The position numbers were made by a program, and so were the translations under genes. From Limnohabitans parvus II-B4 (GTDB taxonomy: Bacteria > Pseudomonadota > Gammaproteobacteria > Burkholderiales > Burkholderiaceae_C): a stretch of 64,000 nt of DNA. Positions within the stretch are counted from its first letter, which is position 1, and each line of letters starts with the position of its first letter. The stretch covers positions 248,001 to 312,000 of the forward strand of contig NZ_NESN01000004.1 in the NCBI RefSeq assembly GCF_003063455.1. The letters run 5' to 3'. Under the pieces are notes generated by a model. The model saw only the letters and a program-made list of their open reading frames with translations, made no database searches and was not told the origin of the DNA. This document shows, piece by piece, positions 1 to 9,628 of the stretch.

Positions 1-325
1 CAAGGCCGAGTTCGAAGCTCGCCGTGCTGAACTCGAAAAAGCCGCTGCTGCCAAATTGGCTGAAGCCCAAGCCCAAGGCGAAAAATTGACTGGTTTGGTG
101 GTCAAGTTGTCGCAAAAGGCTGGGGTGGATGGCCGTTTGTTTGGTTCCGTGACCAACAACGACATCGCTGAAGAGTTGAACAAACAAGGCTACAAGCTGG
201 TCAAGTCCCAGATTCGTATGCCTCATGGCCCCATCAAAACTGTGAGCGAATCCACTGTTGCAGTGGCTTTGCACACCGATGTGGTGGTGGAAGTGACTGT
301 GACTGTGTTGGGCGAAACAGCCTGA
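1..325 (+). CDS. rplI: 50S ribosomal protein bL9, C-terminal part
   Basis: Partial gene entering from the left edge; the reading frame begins at base 2 and encodes the last 107 or so residues before TGA at 323-325. bL9 binds 23S rRNA at the base of the L1 stalk of the 50S subunit and helps keep the reading frame. What is visible is the end of the long connecting helix (charged Glu/Lys/Ala-rich) and the C-terminal domain, with segments [16 protein letters not shown] and PIKTVSEST that match the family; a full protein is about 150 residues. It is normally the last gene of rpsF-priB-rpsR-rplI, which fits the strong terminator just after the stop. Confidence 0.95.
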   Translation, partial: KAEFEARRAELEKAAAAKLAEAQAQGEKLTGLVVKLSQKAGVDGRLFGSVTNNDIAEELNKQGYKLVKSQIRMPHGPIKTVSESTVAVALHTDVVVEVTVTVLGETA

Positions 326-344
326 TCGTCGACAGATCCTTTGC

Positions 345-381
345 AAAAACCGCCGTGTGCTGCACACGGCGGTTTTTTTTT
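345..381 (+). terminator. Intrinsic terminator after rplI
   Basis: Perfect 11-bp GC-rich stem (CCGCCGTGTGC at 350-360 and its complement at 362-372), preceded by five A and followed by eight T. It lies 20 nt after the rplI stop. Because the convergent ATPase gene ends at 392, it can act on both strands. Confidence 0.9.
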
Positions 382-391
382 CGTCTCGCGC

Positions 392-1915
392 TCAGCGGCG
401 TCGACTGGAGCCCAGAAGACCTCCCAGAACACCGCGCACGATTTCGCGGCCAATGGCCGAGCCCACAGTGCGCACCGCACTCTTGACCACCATCTGGGCG
501 ACGCCATCGCGCTGACCACCGCGTGGACCGGTCGAGCCAAAAACCAGCTCTGACAGACCGCCCATCAGGCTACCTTCTTTGTCGGCCGTGACGGTGGCCT
601 GACCCGGCAGCGCTGGTGTGGCGTTGTCCTGACCCCGAGACGCACCCGCCTTGATCTTTTCATAGGCCGATTCTCGGTCTTGGGTTTTCTCATAGACCCC
701 CGCCACCAAAGAGCCCTGAATCAGGGCTTGCCGCTGTGCTGGAGTAATGGGCCCCAATTGGCTGGAGGGAGGTAAAACAAACACCTGTTCGGTCTCACAG
801 GGACGTCCCTTGGCGTCCAGCAAGCTCACCAAGGCCTCACCCACGGCCAGCTCGGTGATGGCGGCTTCGATGTTCAATCCGGCTTTGGGGCGCATGGTCT
901 GCGCCGTGGCCGCCACGGCTTTCTGGTCGCGCGGGGTGTAGGCACGCAGGGCGTGCTGCACCCGGTTGCCCAGCTGGCCCAGCACGCTGTCGGGAATGTC
1001 CAGTGGGTTTTGGGTGACGAAGTACACACCCACGCCTTTGGACCGAACCAGGCGCACCACCAGTTCGATGCGCTCGACCAGCGCTGCAGGCGCGTCCTTG
1101 AACAGCAAATGGGCTTCGTCAAAGAAGAACACCAGTTTGGGTTTTTCGGGGTCGCCAATTTCGGGCAGCACCTCGAACAGCTCGGACAGCATCCACAACA
1201 AGAAGGTGGCGTACAAGCGGGGCGAGTTCATCAGCTTGTCGGCCGCCAGAATGTTCACCACGCCCAGACCTTGGGCATCGGTTTGCATGAAATCTTCGAT
1301 GTTGAGCATGGGCTCGCCAAAGAACCGGTCGCCCCCCTGGCTTTCAATTTGGAGCAGGCCGCGTTGAATGGCCCCAATGCTCGCTGCGCTGATGTTGCCG
1401 TATTCGGTGGTGAAGTTTTTGGCGTTGTCCCCAACGTACTGCAACATGGCCCGCAGGTCTTTCATGTCCAGCAGCAGCAAGCCATTGTCATCGGCGATCT
1501 TGAACACCAAATTCAGCACGCCCGCTTGTGTTTCGTTCAGGCCCAGCATGCGGGTCAAGAGCAGGGGGCCCATGTCCGAGATGGTGGCTCGCACAGGGTG
1601 ACCTTGTTCCCCAAACACATCCCAAAGGGTGGTGGGGCAGGCCATGGGCTCGGGCAGGGCAATGCCGCGGTCTTTGAGCACTGTCGCTAATTTTTCACCG
1701 ATCTTTCCGGGCTGGCTGATGCCGGTCAGGTCACCTTTCACATCGGCCATGAAGACCGGGACGCCCAAACGTGAGAAGTGTTCGGCCAGGGTTTGCAGGG
1801 TCACGGTCTTGCCCGTGCCCGTAGCGCCAGTGATGAGTCCGTGGCGGTTGGCCAGACCCGGCAGGAGGTGGCATTGCACCTGGGTGTTTTGCGCAATCAG
1901 CATCGGTTCAGCCAT
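392..1915 (-). CDS. DUF853 / HerA-like ATPase (YjgR family)
   Basis: Protein of 507 residues of the DUF853 (YjgR) family, cytosolic P-loop ATPases related to HerA/FtsK translocases whose cellular role is not settled. Walker A is GATGTGKT at residues 30-37 and Walker B is LVFFFDEAH at 261-269. A conserved [19 protein letters not shown] segment lies about 50 residues further on, typical of HerA-type enzymes. The C-terminus is Gly/Arg-rich and ends in SSRRR. Start is ATG at 1915. It stands alone, convergent with rplI and divergent from yebC with a 71-bp gap. Family assignment is firm; the function is not known. Confidence 0.88.
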   Translation of the reverse strand: MAEPMLIAQNTQVQCHLLPGLANRHGLITGATGTGKTVTLQTLAEHFSRLGVPVFMADVKGDLTGISQPGKIGEKLATVLKDRGIALPEPMACPTTLWDVFGEQGHPVRATISDMGPLLLTRMLGLNETQAGVLNLVFKIADDNGLLLLDMKDLRAMLQYVGDNAKNFTTEYGNISAASIGAIQRGLLQIESQGGDRFFGEPMLNIEDFMQTDAQGLGVVNILAADKLMNSPRLYATFLLWMLSELFEVLPEIGDPEKPKLVFFFDEAHLLFKDAPAALVERIELVVRLVRSKGVGVYFVTQNPLDIPDSVLGQLGNRVQHALRAYTPRDQKAVAATAQTMRPKAGLNIEAAITELAVGEALVSLLDAKGRPCETEQVFVLPPSSQLGPITPAQRQALIQGSLVAGVYEKTQDRESAYEKIKAGASRGQDNATPALPGQATVTADKEGSLMGGLSELVFGSTGPRGGQRDGVAQMVVKSAVRTVGSAIGREIVRGVLGGLLGSSRRR

Positions 1916-1932
1916 GTTTGTTTTTCTCCCGC

Positions 1933-1962
1933 TTGTGAAAAGTAAAATCCAGTCTGTAGATT
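1933..1962 (+). promoter_or_regulatory. Possible sigma-70 promoter for yebC-purD
   Basis: TTGTGA at 1933-1938 and TAGATT at 1957-1962 with an 18-bp spacer, 24 nt before the yebC start. It is the only reasonable promoter match in the short divergent gap. Judged by eye only. Confidence 0.4.
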
Positions 1963-1986
1963 AAATCAACATTCAAGGAATTCCCG

Positions 1987-2712
1987 ATGGCTGGCCACAG
2001 TAAATGGGCAAATATTCAGCACCGCAAGGGGCGGCAAGACGAAAAGCGTCAGCGCATCTGGACCCGGGTGGTCCGTGAAATCATGGTGGCCGCACGAACC
2101 GGCGGCGGCGATGTCAGCGCCAATCCCCGCTTGCGCCTGGCCATCGAGAAGGCCAAGGCGGCCAACATGCCCGCCGACACCATCAAACGCAATGTGGACA
2201 AGGCCACTGGCAACCTCGAAGGCGTGAGCTACGAGGAAATTCGCTACGAAGGCTATGGCATTGGGGGCGCGGCCATCATTTTGGACACCATGACCGACAA
2301 CCGGGTGCGCACGGTCGCGGAAGTGCGCCACGCCTTGAGCAAGCATGGCGGTAACCTGGGGACCGAAGGCTCGGTGGCGTTCCAGTTCAAAAACTGTGGC
2401 CAGCTGATTTTTGCCCCGGGCACCAGCGAAGACAAAGTCATGGAAGTGGCTCTGGAGGCTGGCGCCGAGGACGTGATCACGGACGAGGAGGGGGCCATCG
2501 AGGTGCTGACTGCGCCAGCGGAGTTTGAGGCTGTCAAGAACGCGCTGGAGGCCGCAGGGCTGGTGGCCGATATGGCCGAGGTGACCATGCGTGCCGAAAA
2601 CAGCATTTCGCTTGCGGGTGAAGATGCGGTCAAAATGCAAAAATTGCTGGATGTGCTGGAAGACTTGGACGATGTGCAAAACGTTTTCCACAACGCCGAA
2701 TTCGAAGATTAA
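1987..2712 (+). CDS. yebC: YebC/PmpR family protein
   Basis: Protein of 241 residues, the full length of the YebC/PmpR family. Members act as DNA-binding regulators (PmpR) and, in recent work on some bacteria, as factors that relieve ribosome stalling at proline stretches. The diagnostic N-terminus [18 protein letters not shown] is intact, and the central [17 protein letters not shown] segment is recognisable. AAGGAA lies 6 nt before the ATG. It is followed 9 nt later by purD, so the two are probably co-transcribed. In other bacteria yebC often sits beside ruvC; here it leads the purD run instead. Confidence 0.95.
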   Translation: MAGHSKWANIQHRKGRQDEKRQRIWTRVVREIMVAARTGGGDVSANPRLRLAIEKAKAANMPADTIKRNVDKATGNLEGVSYEEIRYEGYGIGGAAIILDTMTDNRVRTVAEVRHALSKHGGNLGTEGSVAFQFKNCGQLIFAPGTSEDKVMEVALEAGAEDVITDEEGAIEVLTAPAEFEAVKNALEAAGLVADMAEVTMRAENSISLAGEDAVKMQKLLDVLEDLDDVQNVFHNAEFED

Positions 2713-2721
2713 GGAAGTTTG

Positions 2722-4002
2722 ATGAAAGTATTGGTAGTCGGCAATGGTGGCCGAGAGCACGCCATGGCGTGGAAATTGGCGCAATCGCCCAAAATTCAGC
2801 AGGTTTACGTCGCCCCCGGCAACGGTGGCACGGCCAAAGACCCCAACCTGATCAATGTCCCGGTCACCGATTTGGCGCAACTGCGCCAATGGGCGATCGA
2901 CAACGGCATCGCATTGACCCTGGTCGGCCCTGAGGCGCCGCTGGCTGCAGGAATCGTGGACGATTTTCGTGCGCATGGTTTACGCATCTTTGGCCCCACT
3001 CAGGCGGCAGCCCAGCTCGAAAGCTCGAAAGCTTTTTCCAAGTCATTCATGCAGCGCCATGGCATTCCCACGGCCGAGTTTGAAACCTTCACCGATGCGG
3101 CCTTAGCACATGCCTATGTGGACCTCAAAGGTGCGCCCATTGTGGTCAAGGCCGATGGCTTGGCCGCAGGCAAAGGCGTGGTGGTCGCGATGACGGTGGC
3201 CGAGGCCCATGAAGCGATCGACTTCATGTTGCTCGACAACACCTTGGGCGTGGCCCATAACGTAGGCGGTGCCCGCGTGGTGATCGAGGAGTTTTTGCAG
3301 GGCGAGGAAGCCAGTTTCATGGTTTTGTGCGATGGCAAAAACGTCACAGCACTCGCCACCAGCCAGGATCACAAGCGTTTGCTCGACGGCGATGAAGGCC
3401 CGAACACGGGCGGCATGGGTGCTTATTCGCCCGCGCCCGTGGTCACGGCCGAAGTGCATGCCCGCGCCATGCGCGAAGTCATCTTGCCCACCATCCGGGG
3501 CATGGAAAAAGATGGCATCACTTACACCGGTTTTTTGTATGCCGGTTTGATGATCGACCCCCAAGGCCGCGTCAAAACCCTGGAGTTCAACTGCCGCATG
3601 GGTGACCCAGAAACCCAGCCCATCTTGATGCGCCTGAAATCGGACCTGTTGGACGTGCTTTTGGCCGCAACCTCTGAGGGCCTGGAGCACCTGGAGCTGG
3701 AATGGGACCGCCGGGTGGCGCTCGGTGTGGTGATGGCTGCGGCCGGTTACCCCATGAACCCGCGCAAAGGGGATGCCATCAATGGCCTGCCCAAAGACGA
3801 AGAAGAGGCCATGGTGTTTCATGCAGGCACCACCGAGCAAAACGGTCAGATACTGACCTCGGGCGGCCGTGTCTTGTGTGTCACGGCTTTGGCCGATTCG
3901 GTGCGCCAAGCACAGCAAAAGGCCTACCAGACCGCCAGCCCCATCGCATTCGATGGCATGCAGATGCGCAAAGACATCGGTTACCGCGCCATCAAAAACT
4001 GA
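2722..4002 (+). CDS. purD: Phosphoribosylamine-glycine ligase
   Basis: GAR synthetase of 426 residues, which joins glycine to 5-phosphoribosylamine with ATP in step two of de novo purine synthesis. The N-terminus MKVLVVGNGGREHAMAWKL is the classic PurD start. The ATP-grasp region shows VVKADGLAAGKGV, EEFLQGEEAS and the metal-binding FNCRMGDPETQ. ATG at 2722 is chosen over the in-frame TTG at 2719 because AAGGAAG at 2711-2717 is well placed. Purine genes guaB and guaA lie at the other end of the window but are not linked to it. Confidence 0.97.
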   Translation: MKVLVVGNGGREHAMAWKLAQSPKIQQVYVAPGNGGTAKDPNLINVPVTDLAQLRQWAIDNGIALTLVGPEAPLAAGIVDDFRAHGLRIFGPTQAAAQLESSKAFSKSFMQRHGIPTAEFETFTDAALAHAYVDLKGAPIVVKADGLAAGKGVVVAMTVAEAHEAIDFMLLDNTLGVAHNVGGARVVIEEFLQGEEASFMVLCDGKNVTALATSQDHKRLLDGDEGPNTGGMGAYSPAPVVTAEVHARAMREVILPTIRGMEKDGITYTGFLYAGLMIDPQGRVKTLEFNCRMGDPETQPILMRLKSDLLDVLLAATSEGLEHLELEWDRRVALGVVMAAAGYPMNPRKGDAINGLPKDEEEAMVFHAGTTEQNGQILTSGGRVLCVTALADSVRQAQQKAYQTASPIAFDGMQMRKDIGYRAIKN

Positions 4003-4017
4003 CGGGGCACATTGTTC

Positions 4018-4674
4018 ATGCGTTTTCCATCACCCCATCCTGTTCAATTCAAGGGCTCCCGTTTGGCCCGCTGGGTCTTGAAGATGCTGGGCTGGCGCCT
4101 GGAGTTTGAAGGCTTTCCTGCGCTTCAGGGTGTGGCCATCGTCTACCCGCATACCAGCAATTGGGATTTCCCGATCGGCATGCTGGCCAAATGGGCCTTG
4201 GGCATTCCAGCGCATTTCTGGGGCAAAGACTCCTTGTTCAAGTTTCCCCTGATTGGCGCCTGGATGCGTTGGGTGGGCGGCCTTCCGATTGACCGCAGCT
4301 CTTCGAAAGGGGTTGTGGGTCAGATGGTTCATGTGTTCGAGCAACACAAGGCCAGGCATCAATTGCTGTGGCTTGGCCTGGCCCCGGAGGGCACGCGCAG
4401 TCTCACACCGGGTTGGCGCAGTGGCTTTTACCAAGTGGCTTTGGGGGCTCAGGTGCCTTTGGCCTTGGTCAAGCTCGACTGGGGCAAACGCTGCTTCAGT
4501 GTGGTTGATTTTTACGAACTGACCGGCGAAACCGATGTGGATTACGCCCACTTCGCGCAAGTGTTCGAGGGTGTTGAGGGCTTCCATGTGGACCAAATGG
4601 GCCCCATCGTGCCCTGGAGTCCGCAGGCGACTTCCAAGGCGACCACTTCCACCTCGGCTTCACAGTCTTCCTGA
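4018..4674 (+). CDS. Lysophospholipid acyltransferase family protein
   Basis: Protein of 218 residues with the glycerolipid acyltransferase (PlsC-like) motifs: HTSNWD (catalytic HX4D) near residue 40 and APEGTRS (motif III) near residue 120. Such enzymes transfer an acyl chain to a lysophospholipid or a related acceptor at the inner membrane. The substrate cannot be told from sequence, and this short form differs from the main PlsC. ATG at 4018 is preferred; a TTG two codons earlier is possible. It sits 15 nt after purD and 24 nt before hemF in the same run. Confidence 0.85.
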   Translation: MRFPSPHPVQFKGSRLARWVLKMLGWRLEFEGFPALQGVAIVYPHTSNWDFPIGMLAKWALGIPAHFWGKDSLFKFPLIGAWMRWVGGLPIDRSSSKGVVGQMVHVFEQHKARHQLLWLGLAPEGTRSLTPGWRSGFYQVALGAQVPLALVKLDWGKRCFSVVDFYELTGETDVDYAHFAQVFEGVEGFHVDQMGPIVPWSPQATSKATTSTSASQSS

Positions 4675-4698
4675 TTTCGCATTGCGTTAAAACCCCCC

Positions 4699-5619
4699 AT
4701 GAACACATCGTTTGAACTCGGCACAGTCAAGAACTACCTCGTGGGCTTGCAGTCCCGCATCACCGGGGCTTTGACCGACATCGATGGCACGCCGTTTTTG
4801 GTGGATGCCTGGCAAAAAGAGCCCGGTGAAAAGCTGCAAGGCAACGGCATCACCCAAATTTTGGAAGGCGGCCCGGTGTTCGAGCGTGCTGGTTGCGGTT
4901 TTTCGCACGTGAGTGGACCGCAGTTGCCCCCCTCGGCAACACAGCACCGCCCTGAGTTGGCGGGTTCGGCCTTTGAGGCCATGGGCGTGTCGCTGGTGTT
5001 TCACCCGCGCAACCCTTACGTGCCCACGGTGCACATGAATGTGCGCATGATCGCCGCCAAGCCCGAAGGTAAAGCGCCTGTGGCCTGGTTTGGTGGCGGC
5101 ATGGACCTGACACCTTATTACGGCTTTGACGAAGATGCGGTGCATTTTCACCAGACCTGCAAAGATGCGCTGACGCCGTTTGGTGAAGGTTTGCACCCCC
5201 GCTTCAAAACCTGGTGCGATGACTATTTTTGCAACAAGCACCGCCACGAGCAGCGCGGCGTGGGCGGCATCTTCTTTGACGATTTTTCCGAGCTGGGCAT
5301 GGCCCCAAGCTTTGCCATGCTGCAAAGCGTGGGCGATGCCCTGTTGCCCGCTTACATGCCGATCGTGCAACGGCGCAAAGACATGCCCTATGGTGAGCGT
5401 GAGCGTGACTTCCAGCTGTACCGCCGTGGCCGCTATGTGGAGTTCAACTTGGTGTGGGACCGGGGCACGCATTTTGGCTTGCAGTCGGGCGGACGTACCG
5501 AATCCATCTTGTTGTCCATGCCGCCCGAGGTGCGCTGGTCTTATCAGCGCCAGGATGAACCAGGTTCGCCCGAAGCGCGTTTGCTGAGCCATTTCTTGGT
5601 GCCCAAGGATTGGGTTTGA
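4699..5619 (+). CDS. hemF: Coproporphyrinogen III oxidase, aerobic
   Basis: Protein of 306 residues, the usual length of oxygen-dependent HemF. It converts coproporphyrinogen III to protoporphyrinogen IX in haem synthesis in the cytosol. Family signatures are seen: the His-bearing VHMNVRMI, the substrate-binding [12 protein letters not shown], and the C-terminal [20 protein letters not shown]. The enzyme needs molecular oxygen, so it suggests growth in air. The last 4-10 nt overlap the start of nadD. Confidence 0.97.
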   Translation: MNTSFELGTVKNYLVGLQSRITGALTDIDGTPFLVDAWQKEPGEKLQGNGITQILEGGPVFERAGCGFSHVSGPQLPPSATQHRPELAGSAFEAMGVSLVFHPRNPYVPTVHMNVRMIAAKPEGKAPVAWFGGGMDLTPYYGFDEDAVHFHQTCKDALTPFGEGLHPRFKTWCDDYFCNKHRHEQRGVGGIFFDDFSELGMAPSFAMLQSVGDALLPAYMPIVQRRKDMPYGERERDFQLYRRGRYVEFNLVWDRGTHFGLQSGGRTESILLSMPPEVRWSYQRQDEPGSPEARLLSHFLVPKDWV

Positions 5620-6251
5620 ATCTGCCCATCGTCACCCGATTGGGTGTTTTTGGCGGTGCTTTTGATCCACCGCATCTGGCGCATGTGGCCTTGGTCGAGG
5701 CGGCTATTGCGCAGCTCCAACTGGAGCAAGTGCGTGTTTTGCCCACGGGACAGGCTTGGCACAAAACGCGCCATTTGAGCGATGCCGCTCACAGGCTCGC
5801 CATGACCCGAATGGCCTACCAGCATCTGCCCCAGGTCGTGGTGGATGAGCGTGAAATCAGGCGTGCCGGACCCAGCTACACGGTGGACACATTGCATGAG
5901 TTGCAGGCCGAATTTCCACAGGCCCAACTCTATTTGTTGCTCGGCGATGACCAGCGGCGGTCCTTGCCATCCTGGCATCAAATCGAAGAAATCGGCCGCA
6001 TCGCTATAATCTGCGCCGCAGGGCGTGATATGGCCGTGCGTGCCTGGAATGAAGAGTCGGGTACGTCACAGGCAGTCGCGCCCCTTTCTGACACGATGCA
6101 AGCGCGCATTCAGACTCTGGAGATGCCGCTGATGCCTCACAGTGCCACGGACATCCGTGAGCTGCTGGCCAAAGAGCAGGCCATTTCAGGTCTGGTGCCC
6201 CCCGCTGTTGAGCGCTATATTCACGAACACCATCTTTACAGGCCCCTTTGA
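5616..6251 (+). CDS. nadD: Nicotinate-nucleotide adenylyltransferase
   Basis: Protein of about 211 residues that adenylates nicotinate mononucleotide in NAD synthesis. The nucleotidyltransferase motif [11 protein letters not shown] near the N-terminus and a C-terminal ATDIRELLA segment (ISSTxIR type) identify it. There is no ATG start. TTG at 5616 is chosen because AAGGA (5605-5609, inside hemF) lies 6 nt upstream; TTG at 5610 would touch that site. The start overlaps the hemF stop, so translation is probably coupled. It abuts rsfS, a common neighbour of nadD. Confidence 0.93.
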   Translation: MNLPIVTRLGVFGGAFDPPHLAHVALVEAAIAQLQLEQVRVLPTGQAWHKTRHLSDAAHRLAMTRMAYQHLPQVVVDEREIRRAGPSYTVDTLHELQAEFPQAQLYLLLGDDQRRSLPSWHQIEEIGRIAIICAAGRDMAVRAWNEESGTSQAVAPLSDTMQARIQTLEMPLMPHSATDIRELLAKEQAISGLVPPAVERYIHEHHLYRPL

Positions 6252-6979
6252 TGACCGAAAACGCTGCCAAAAAAGACATTCAAAAACTCCAGCGAGCCAT
6301 TGTGGACGCCTTGGAGGACGTCAAGGCCCAAGAGATCCAGGTGTTTGACACCGAGCACCTTTCCTCCCTGTTTGAGCGGGTCATCATTGCGTCAGGCACA
6401 TCGAACCGCCAGACCAAGGCCTTGGCCGCCAGTGTGCGCGACAAGGTGCGCCATGCCGGTTTTGGCAAGCCCCGCATCGAAGGTGAAGACAACGGCGAGT
6501 GGATCATTGTGGATTGCGGTCAGGCCGTGGTGCACGTCATGCAGCCCACGATCCGCACTTACTACAACCTGGAAGAAATTTGGGGTGGCACACCCGTGCG
6601 TCTGAAGTTTGGTGCCCCTAAACCAGCCGCCACAGCCGAGGTCAAAGGCCACATCCAGAACTCGGTGGCCAAAAAAGCGACCAAAGTGCCGGCAGCCAAA
6701 AAGACTGCAGCCAAAGCCAAGCCGGCTTTGAAGGCCCCCGCCAAGACAGCCAAGCCTGCTGCCAAAGCCGCAGCGAAAACGTCTGCGAAGACTGCAGTAA
6801 AGTCGCCCGTTAAAACGGTTGCCAAATCGGCCACCAGCAAGCCCACCGTGAAAACAGTGGGCAAGCCTTCGGCCAAACCGGCTGCCAAAGCGGCGACCAA
6901 GACAGCTGCCAAACCCGCTGCCAAGAAAGCTCCAGCCCGCAAGGCCGTACAAGCTGCGACCCGTCGCAAAGCCGATTGA
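6251..6979 (+). CDS. rsfS: Ribosome silencing factor with Lys/Ala-rich tail
   Basis: Protein of 242 residues. The first 125 or so form the RsfS/YbeB/Iojap domain, which binds ribosomal protein uL14 and blocks subunit joining when nutrients run low; HVMQPTIRTYYNLEEIW is the typical end of this core. The following 115 or so residues are almost only Lys, Ala, Pro, Thr and Ser, with PAKTAK/PAAKAA-like repeats resembling histone H1 tails. The usual family length is 105-140. Start ATG at 6251 overlaps the nadD stop by one base. The tail is likely disordered and nucleic-acid binding (inference). Confidence 0.93.
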   Translation: MTENAAKKDIQKLQRAIVDALEDVKAQEIQVFDTEHLSSLFERVIIASGTSNRQTKALAASVRDKVRHAGFGKPRIEGEDNGEWIIVDCGQAVVHVMQPTIRTYYNLEEIWGGTPVRLKFGAPKPAATAEVKGHIQNSVAKKATKVPAAKKTAAKAKPALKAPAKTAKPAAKAAAKTSAKTAVKSPVKTVAKSATSKPTVKTVGKPSAKPAAKAATKTAAKPAAKKAPARKAVQAATRRKAD

Positions 6980-6985
6980 TCCTTC

Positions 6986-7453
6986 ATGAAGCTGCTGATC
7001 GTTGCGGTCGGCCTGCGTGTGCCTGACTGGGCTCAGACCGCCTGGGACGATTACGCCAAACGTTTTCCGCCTGAGCTCAAGGTCGAGCTCAAGGCCGTGA
7101 AAACCGAGCCCCGAGGCTCCAAAACCCTGCCCACGTTGTACGCTGCCGAGCGCCAGCGCATCGAGGCGGCCATTCCCCGTGGCACCCGCATTGTGGTGCT
7201 GGACGAGCGCGGCACCAACCTCACCACCCAAGCCCTGGCAACACGCCTGACCAGTTGGCAATTGGGGGGTGACGATGTGGCCTTGGTCATCGGCGGCCCC
7301 GATGGTCTGGAGCCCGAATTCAGGCAAGCCGCGCACGAACGCATTCGCCTGTCCGACCTGACCTTGCCCCACGCCATGGCCCGGGTGCTGTTGATTGAGC
7401 AGCTGTACCGCGCCTGGTCCATCAACGCCAACCACCCTTACCACCGCGAATGA
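6986..7453 (+). CDS. rlmH: 23S rRNA (pseudouridine-1915-N3)-methyltransferase
   Basis: Protein of 155 residues, full length for RlmH, a SPOUT methyltransferase that methylates pseudouridine 1915 in helix 69 of 23S rRNA on assembled 70S ribosomes. The SAM-binding knot is visible as [17 protein letters not shown], followed by [20 protein letters not shown] and the C-terminal NHPYHRE. It lies 6 nt after rsfS and overlaps the Maf gene by 4 nt. The rsfS-rlmH pairing is common in bacteria. Confidence 0.97.
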   Translation: MKLLIVAVGLRVPDWAQTAWDDYAKRFPPELKVELKAVKTEPRGSKTLPTLYAAERQRIEAAIPRGTRIVVLDERGTNLTTQALATRLTSWQLGGDDVALVIGGPDGLEPEFRQAAHERIRLSDLTLPHAMARVLLIEQLYRAWSINANHPYHRE

Positions 7454-8052
7454 GCGACTTCATTTACCTCGCCTCTCAAAGTCCCCGGCGCAGCCAGTTG
7501 CTGGACCAAATCGGCGTGGCCCACACCTTGCTGTTGGCCGAGCCTGGCGAAGATGCCGAGTCCTTGGAAGAGGTTCGAGGCCATGAGGCACCTGGCCGCT
7601 ATGTGGCCCGGGTGACGGGCCTGAAGCTGGATGCTGCCGTGCAGCGCCTGAAGCGGCAGGGCCTGCCTGCCGCGCCGGTGCTGTGCGCGGACACCACCGT
7701 GTGTTTGGGCCGTGACATTTTGGGCAAACCGGCGGACTCAGCCGATGCCGTGCGCATTTTGAAATTATTGTCTGGCCAGACCCATCGGGTGTTGACGGCG
7801 GTGGCTGTGCAAAAAGGCCGTCAACGCGTGGCGGCCGTGTCCGAGTCATGGGTGCGTTTTGCACCCATGACCCCAGCGCAAATCAAGGCCTATGTGGCGT
7901 CAGGCGAGCCCATGGGCAAAGCCGGGGCCTACGGTGTGCAGGGCAGGGCGGCTGCTCATATTGAACAGATCCGGGGCAGTTATTCAGGCATCATGGGCCT
8001 GCCGCTGTTCGAGACCGCAGCCTTGCTGCGCTCGGTGGGCGTTCGCTGCTGA
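7450..8052 (+). CDS. maf: Maf family nucleoside triphosphate pyrophosphatase
   Basis: Protein of 200 residues of the Maf family, house-cleaning enzymes that hydrolyse dTTP/UTP or modified nucleotides to monophosphates. The N-terminal [28 protein letters not shown] and [14 protein letters not shown] motifs are all present; the last resembles the dTTP/UTP-specific (YhdE) subgroup rather than YceF. ATGA overlap with rlmH indicates coupling. The gene is followed by an 84-nt gap before rng. Confidence 0.94.
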   Translation: MSDFIYLASQSPRRSQLLDQIGVAHTLLLAEPGEDAESLEEVRGHEAPGRYVARVTGLKLDAAVQRLKRQGLPAAPVLCADTTVCLGRDILGKPADSADAVRILKLLSGQTHRVLTAVAVQKGRQRVAAVSESWVRFAPMTPAQIKAYVASGEPMGKAGAYGVQGRAAAHIEQIRGSYSGIMGLPLFETAALLRSVGVRC

Positions 8053-8136
8053 GTGTTTGAAGGGCCTGTGCGAACCGCTTGGCCAGGCGCTCGTGTGTTG
8101 TGAGCCGATTCCCCATTTTCCAACCTGATTCCATCC

Positions 8137-9609
8137 ATGCAACAAGATATTTTGGTCAATTGGTCACCCCAGGAAACCCGGGTCGCGGTGGTCGAATTTG
8201 GCGCGGTGCAAGAGCTGCACGTTGAGCGCACGCTCGAGCGCGGTTTGGTCGGCAATGTGTACCTGGGCAAAGTGGCCCGCGTGTTGCCGGGCATGCAGTC
8301 GGCGTTCATCGACATCGGGCTGGACAAGGCTGCGTTTTTGCATGTGGCCGATGTGTGGCAAAAACATGCCGAAGGCGAGGCCTCTGCTGCCCGCACGGGC
8401 CAGCCGCTGGTGCCGATTGAAAAACAGGTGTTTGAAGGTCGCGCCATCATGGTGCAGGTCATCAAGGACCCCATGGGCACCAAAGGCGCCCGTCTGTCTA
8501 CGCAAATCAGCATTGCGGGGCGTCATCTGGTGTTTTTGCCGCAAGACGATCACATTGGGGTGTCGCAAAAAATACCGTCTGACCAACGCGATGCACTGCG
8601 CCAGAGGCTGCAGGCCCTGGTGGGCGCTGATGGTGGTGGTTTCATCTTGCGCACCAATGCCGAAGACTCAAGTGATGAAGAGTTGCAGGAAGACATCGCG
8701 TATCTGCGCAAGACCTGGGCCCGCATCAAGGAGGCTTCGATGCGTTTGCCTCCTGCGTCCTTGCTGCACCAGGATCTGACGCTGTTGCAGCGCGTGCTGC
8801 GCGACCTGGTGGGTGAGGCCACCCAAAGCATCCGCATCGATTCGCAAGAGCAGTTTGCTCAGCTGGTGGCTTTTGGCCGCGAGTTCATGCCGAAAGCGGC
8901 AGAGCGCTTGCATCTGTACAAAGGCGAGCGGCCGATTTTTGATTTGTATGCGATCGATGAAGAGATCGCCAAAGCCTTGGGGCGCCGGGTTGACCTGAAA
9001 TCTGGCGGCTACCTCATCATTGACCAGACCGAAGCCCTGACCACGGTGGATGTGAATACCGGCGGTTATGTCGGGGCGCGCAATTTCGAAGACACCATCT
9101 TCAAGACCAACCTGGAGGCGGCCCAAGCCATCGCCCGCCAATTGCGCCTGCGCAATCTGGGCGGCATCGTCATTGCCGATTTCATCGACATGTCACGCCC
9201 GGACCACCAGGACGCGGTGCTGGCCGAGTTTCGCAAGCAATTGGCGCGTGACCGCGTGAAGACGATGGCGGGTGGTTTCTCGTCATTGGGCTTGCTGGAA
9301 ATGACCCGCAAACGCACCCGTGAGTCTTTGGCCCACATGCTGTGCGAGCCATGCCCCAGTTGCCAGGGCAAGGGCATCGTCAAGACCGCTCGCTCGGTGG
9401 TGTATGACATCTTGCGTGAAATCTTGCGCGAAGCACGTCAATTCAACCCGCGAGAGTTTCGTGTTGTGGCCGCATCGGCGGTCATTGATTTGTTGCTGGA
9501 CGAAGAAAGCCAGCATCTGGCAGGCTTGTCGGATTTCATTGCCAAGCCGATTTCGCTCCAGGTGGAGCCCGCCATGGGGCCCGAACAATACGATGTCGTG
9601 CTGCTCTGA
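8137..9609 (+). CDS. rng: Ribonuclease G
   Basis: RNase G of 490 residues, the short paralogue of RNase E, lacking the degradosome scaffold tail. It matures the 5' end of 16S rRNA and takes part in mRNA decay. An N-terminal S1 domain is seen (residues about 35-120, GNVYLGKVARVLPGMQSAFI). The catalytic aspartates lie in TTVDVNTGGYVG and IVIADFIDM. The zinc-link CEPCPSCQGKG holds the subunits together. Maf and rng are neighbours in many proteobacteria. Confidence 0.96.
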   Translation: MQQDILVNWSPQETRVAVVEFGAVQELHVERTLERGLVGNVYLGKVARVLPGMQSAFIDIGLDKAAFLHVADVWQKHAEGEASAARTGQPLVPIEKQVFEGRAIMVQVIKDPMGTKGARLSTQISIAGRHLVFLPQDDHIGVSQKIPSDQRDALRQRLQALVGADGGGFILRTNAEDSSDEELQEDIAYLRKTWARIKEASMRLPPASLLHQDLTLLQRVLRDLVGEATQSIRIDSQEQFAQLVAFGREFMPKAAERLHLYKGERPIFDLYAIDEEIAKALGRRVDLKSGGYLIIDQTEALTTVDVNTGGYVGARNFEDTIFKTNLEAAQAIARQLRLRNLGGIVIADFIDMSRPDHQDAVLAEFRKQLARDRVKTMAGGFSSLGLLEMTRKRTRESLAHMLCEPCPSCQGKGIVKTARSVVYDILREILREARQFNPREFRVVAASAVIDLLLDEESQHLAGLSDFIAKPISLQVEPAMGPEQYDVVLL

Positions 9610-9628
9610 GTGGTGCTTTCCAAGGGCC

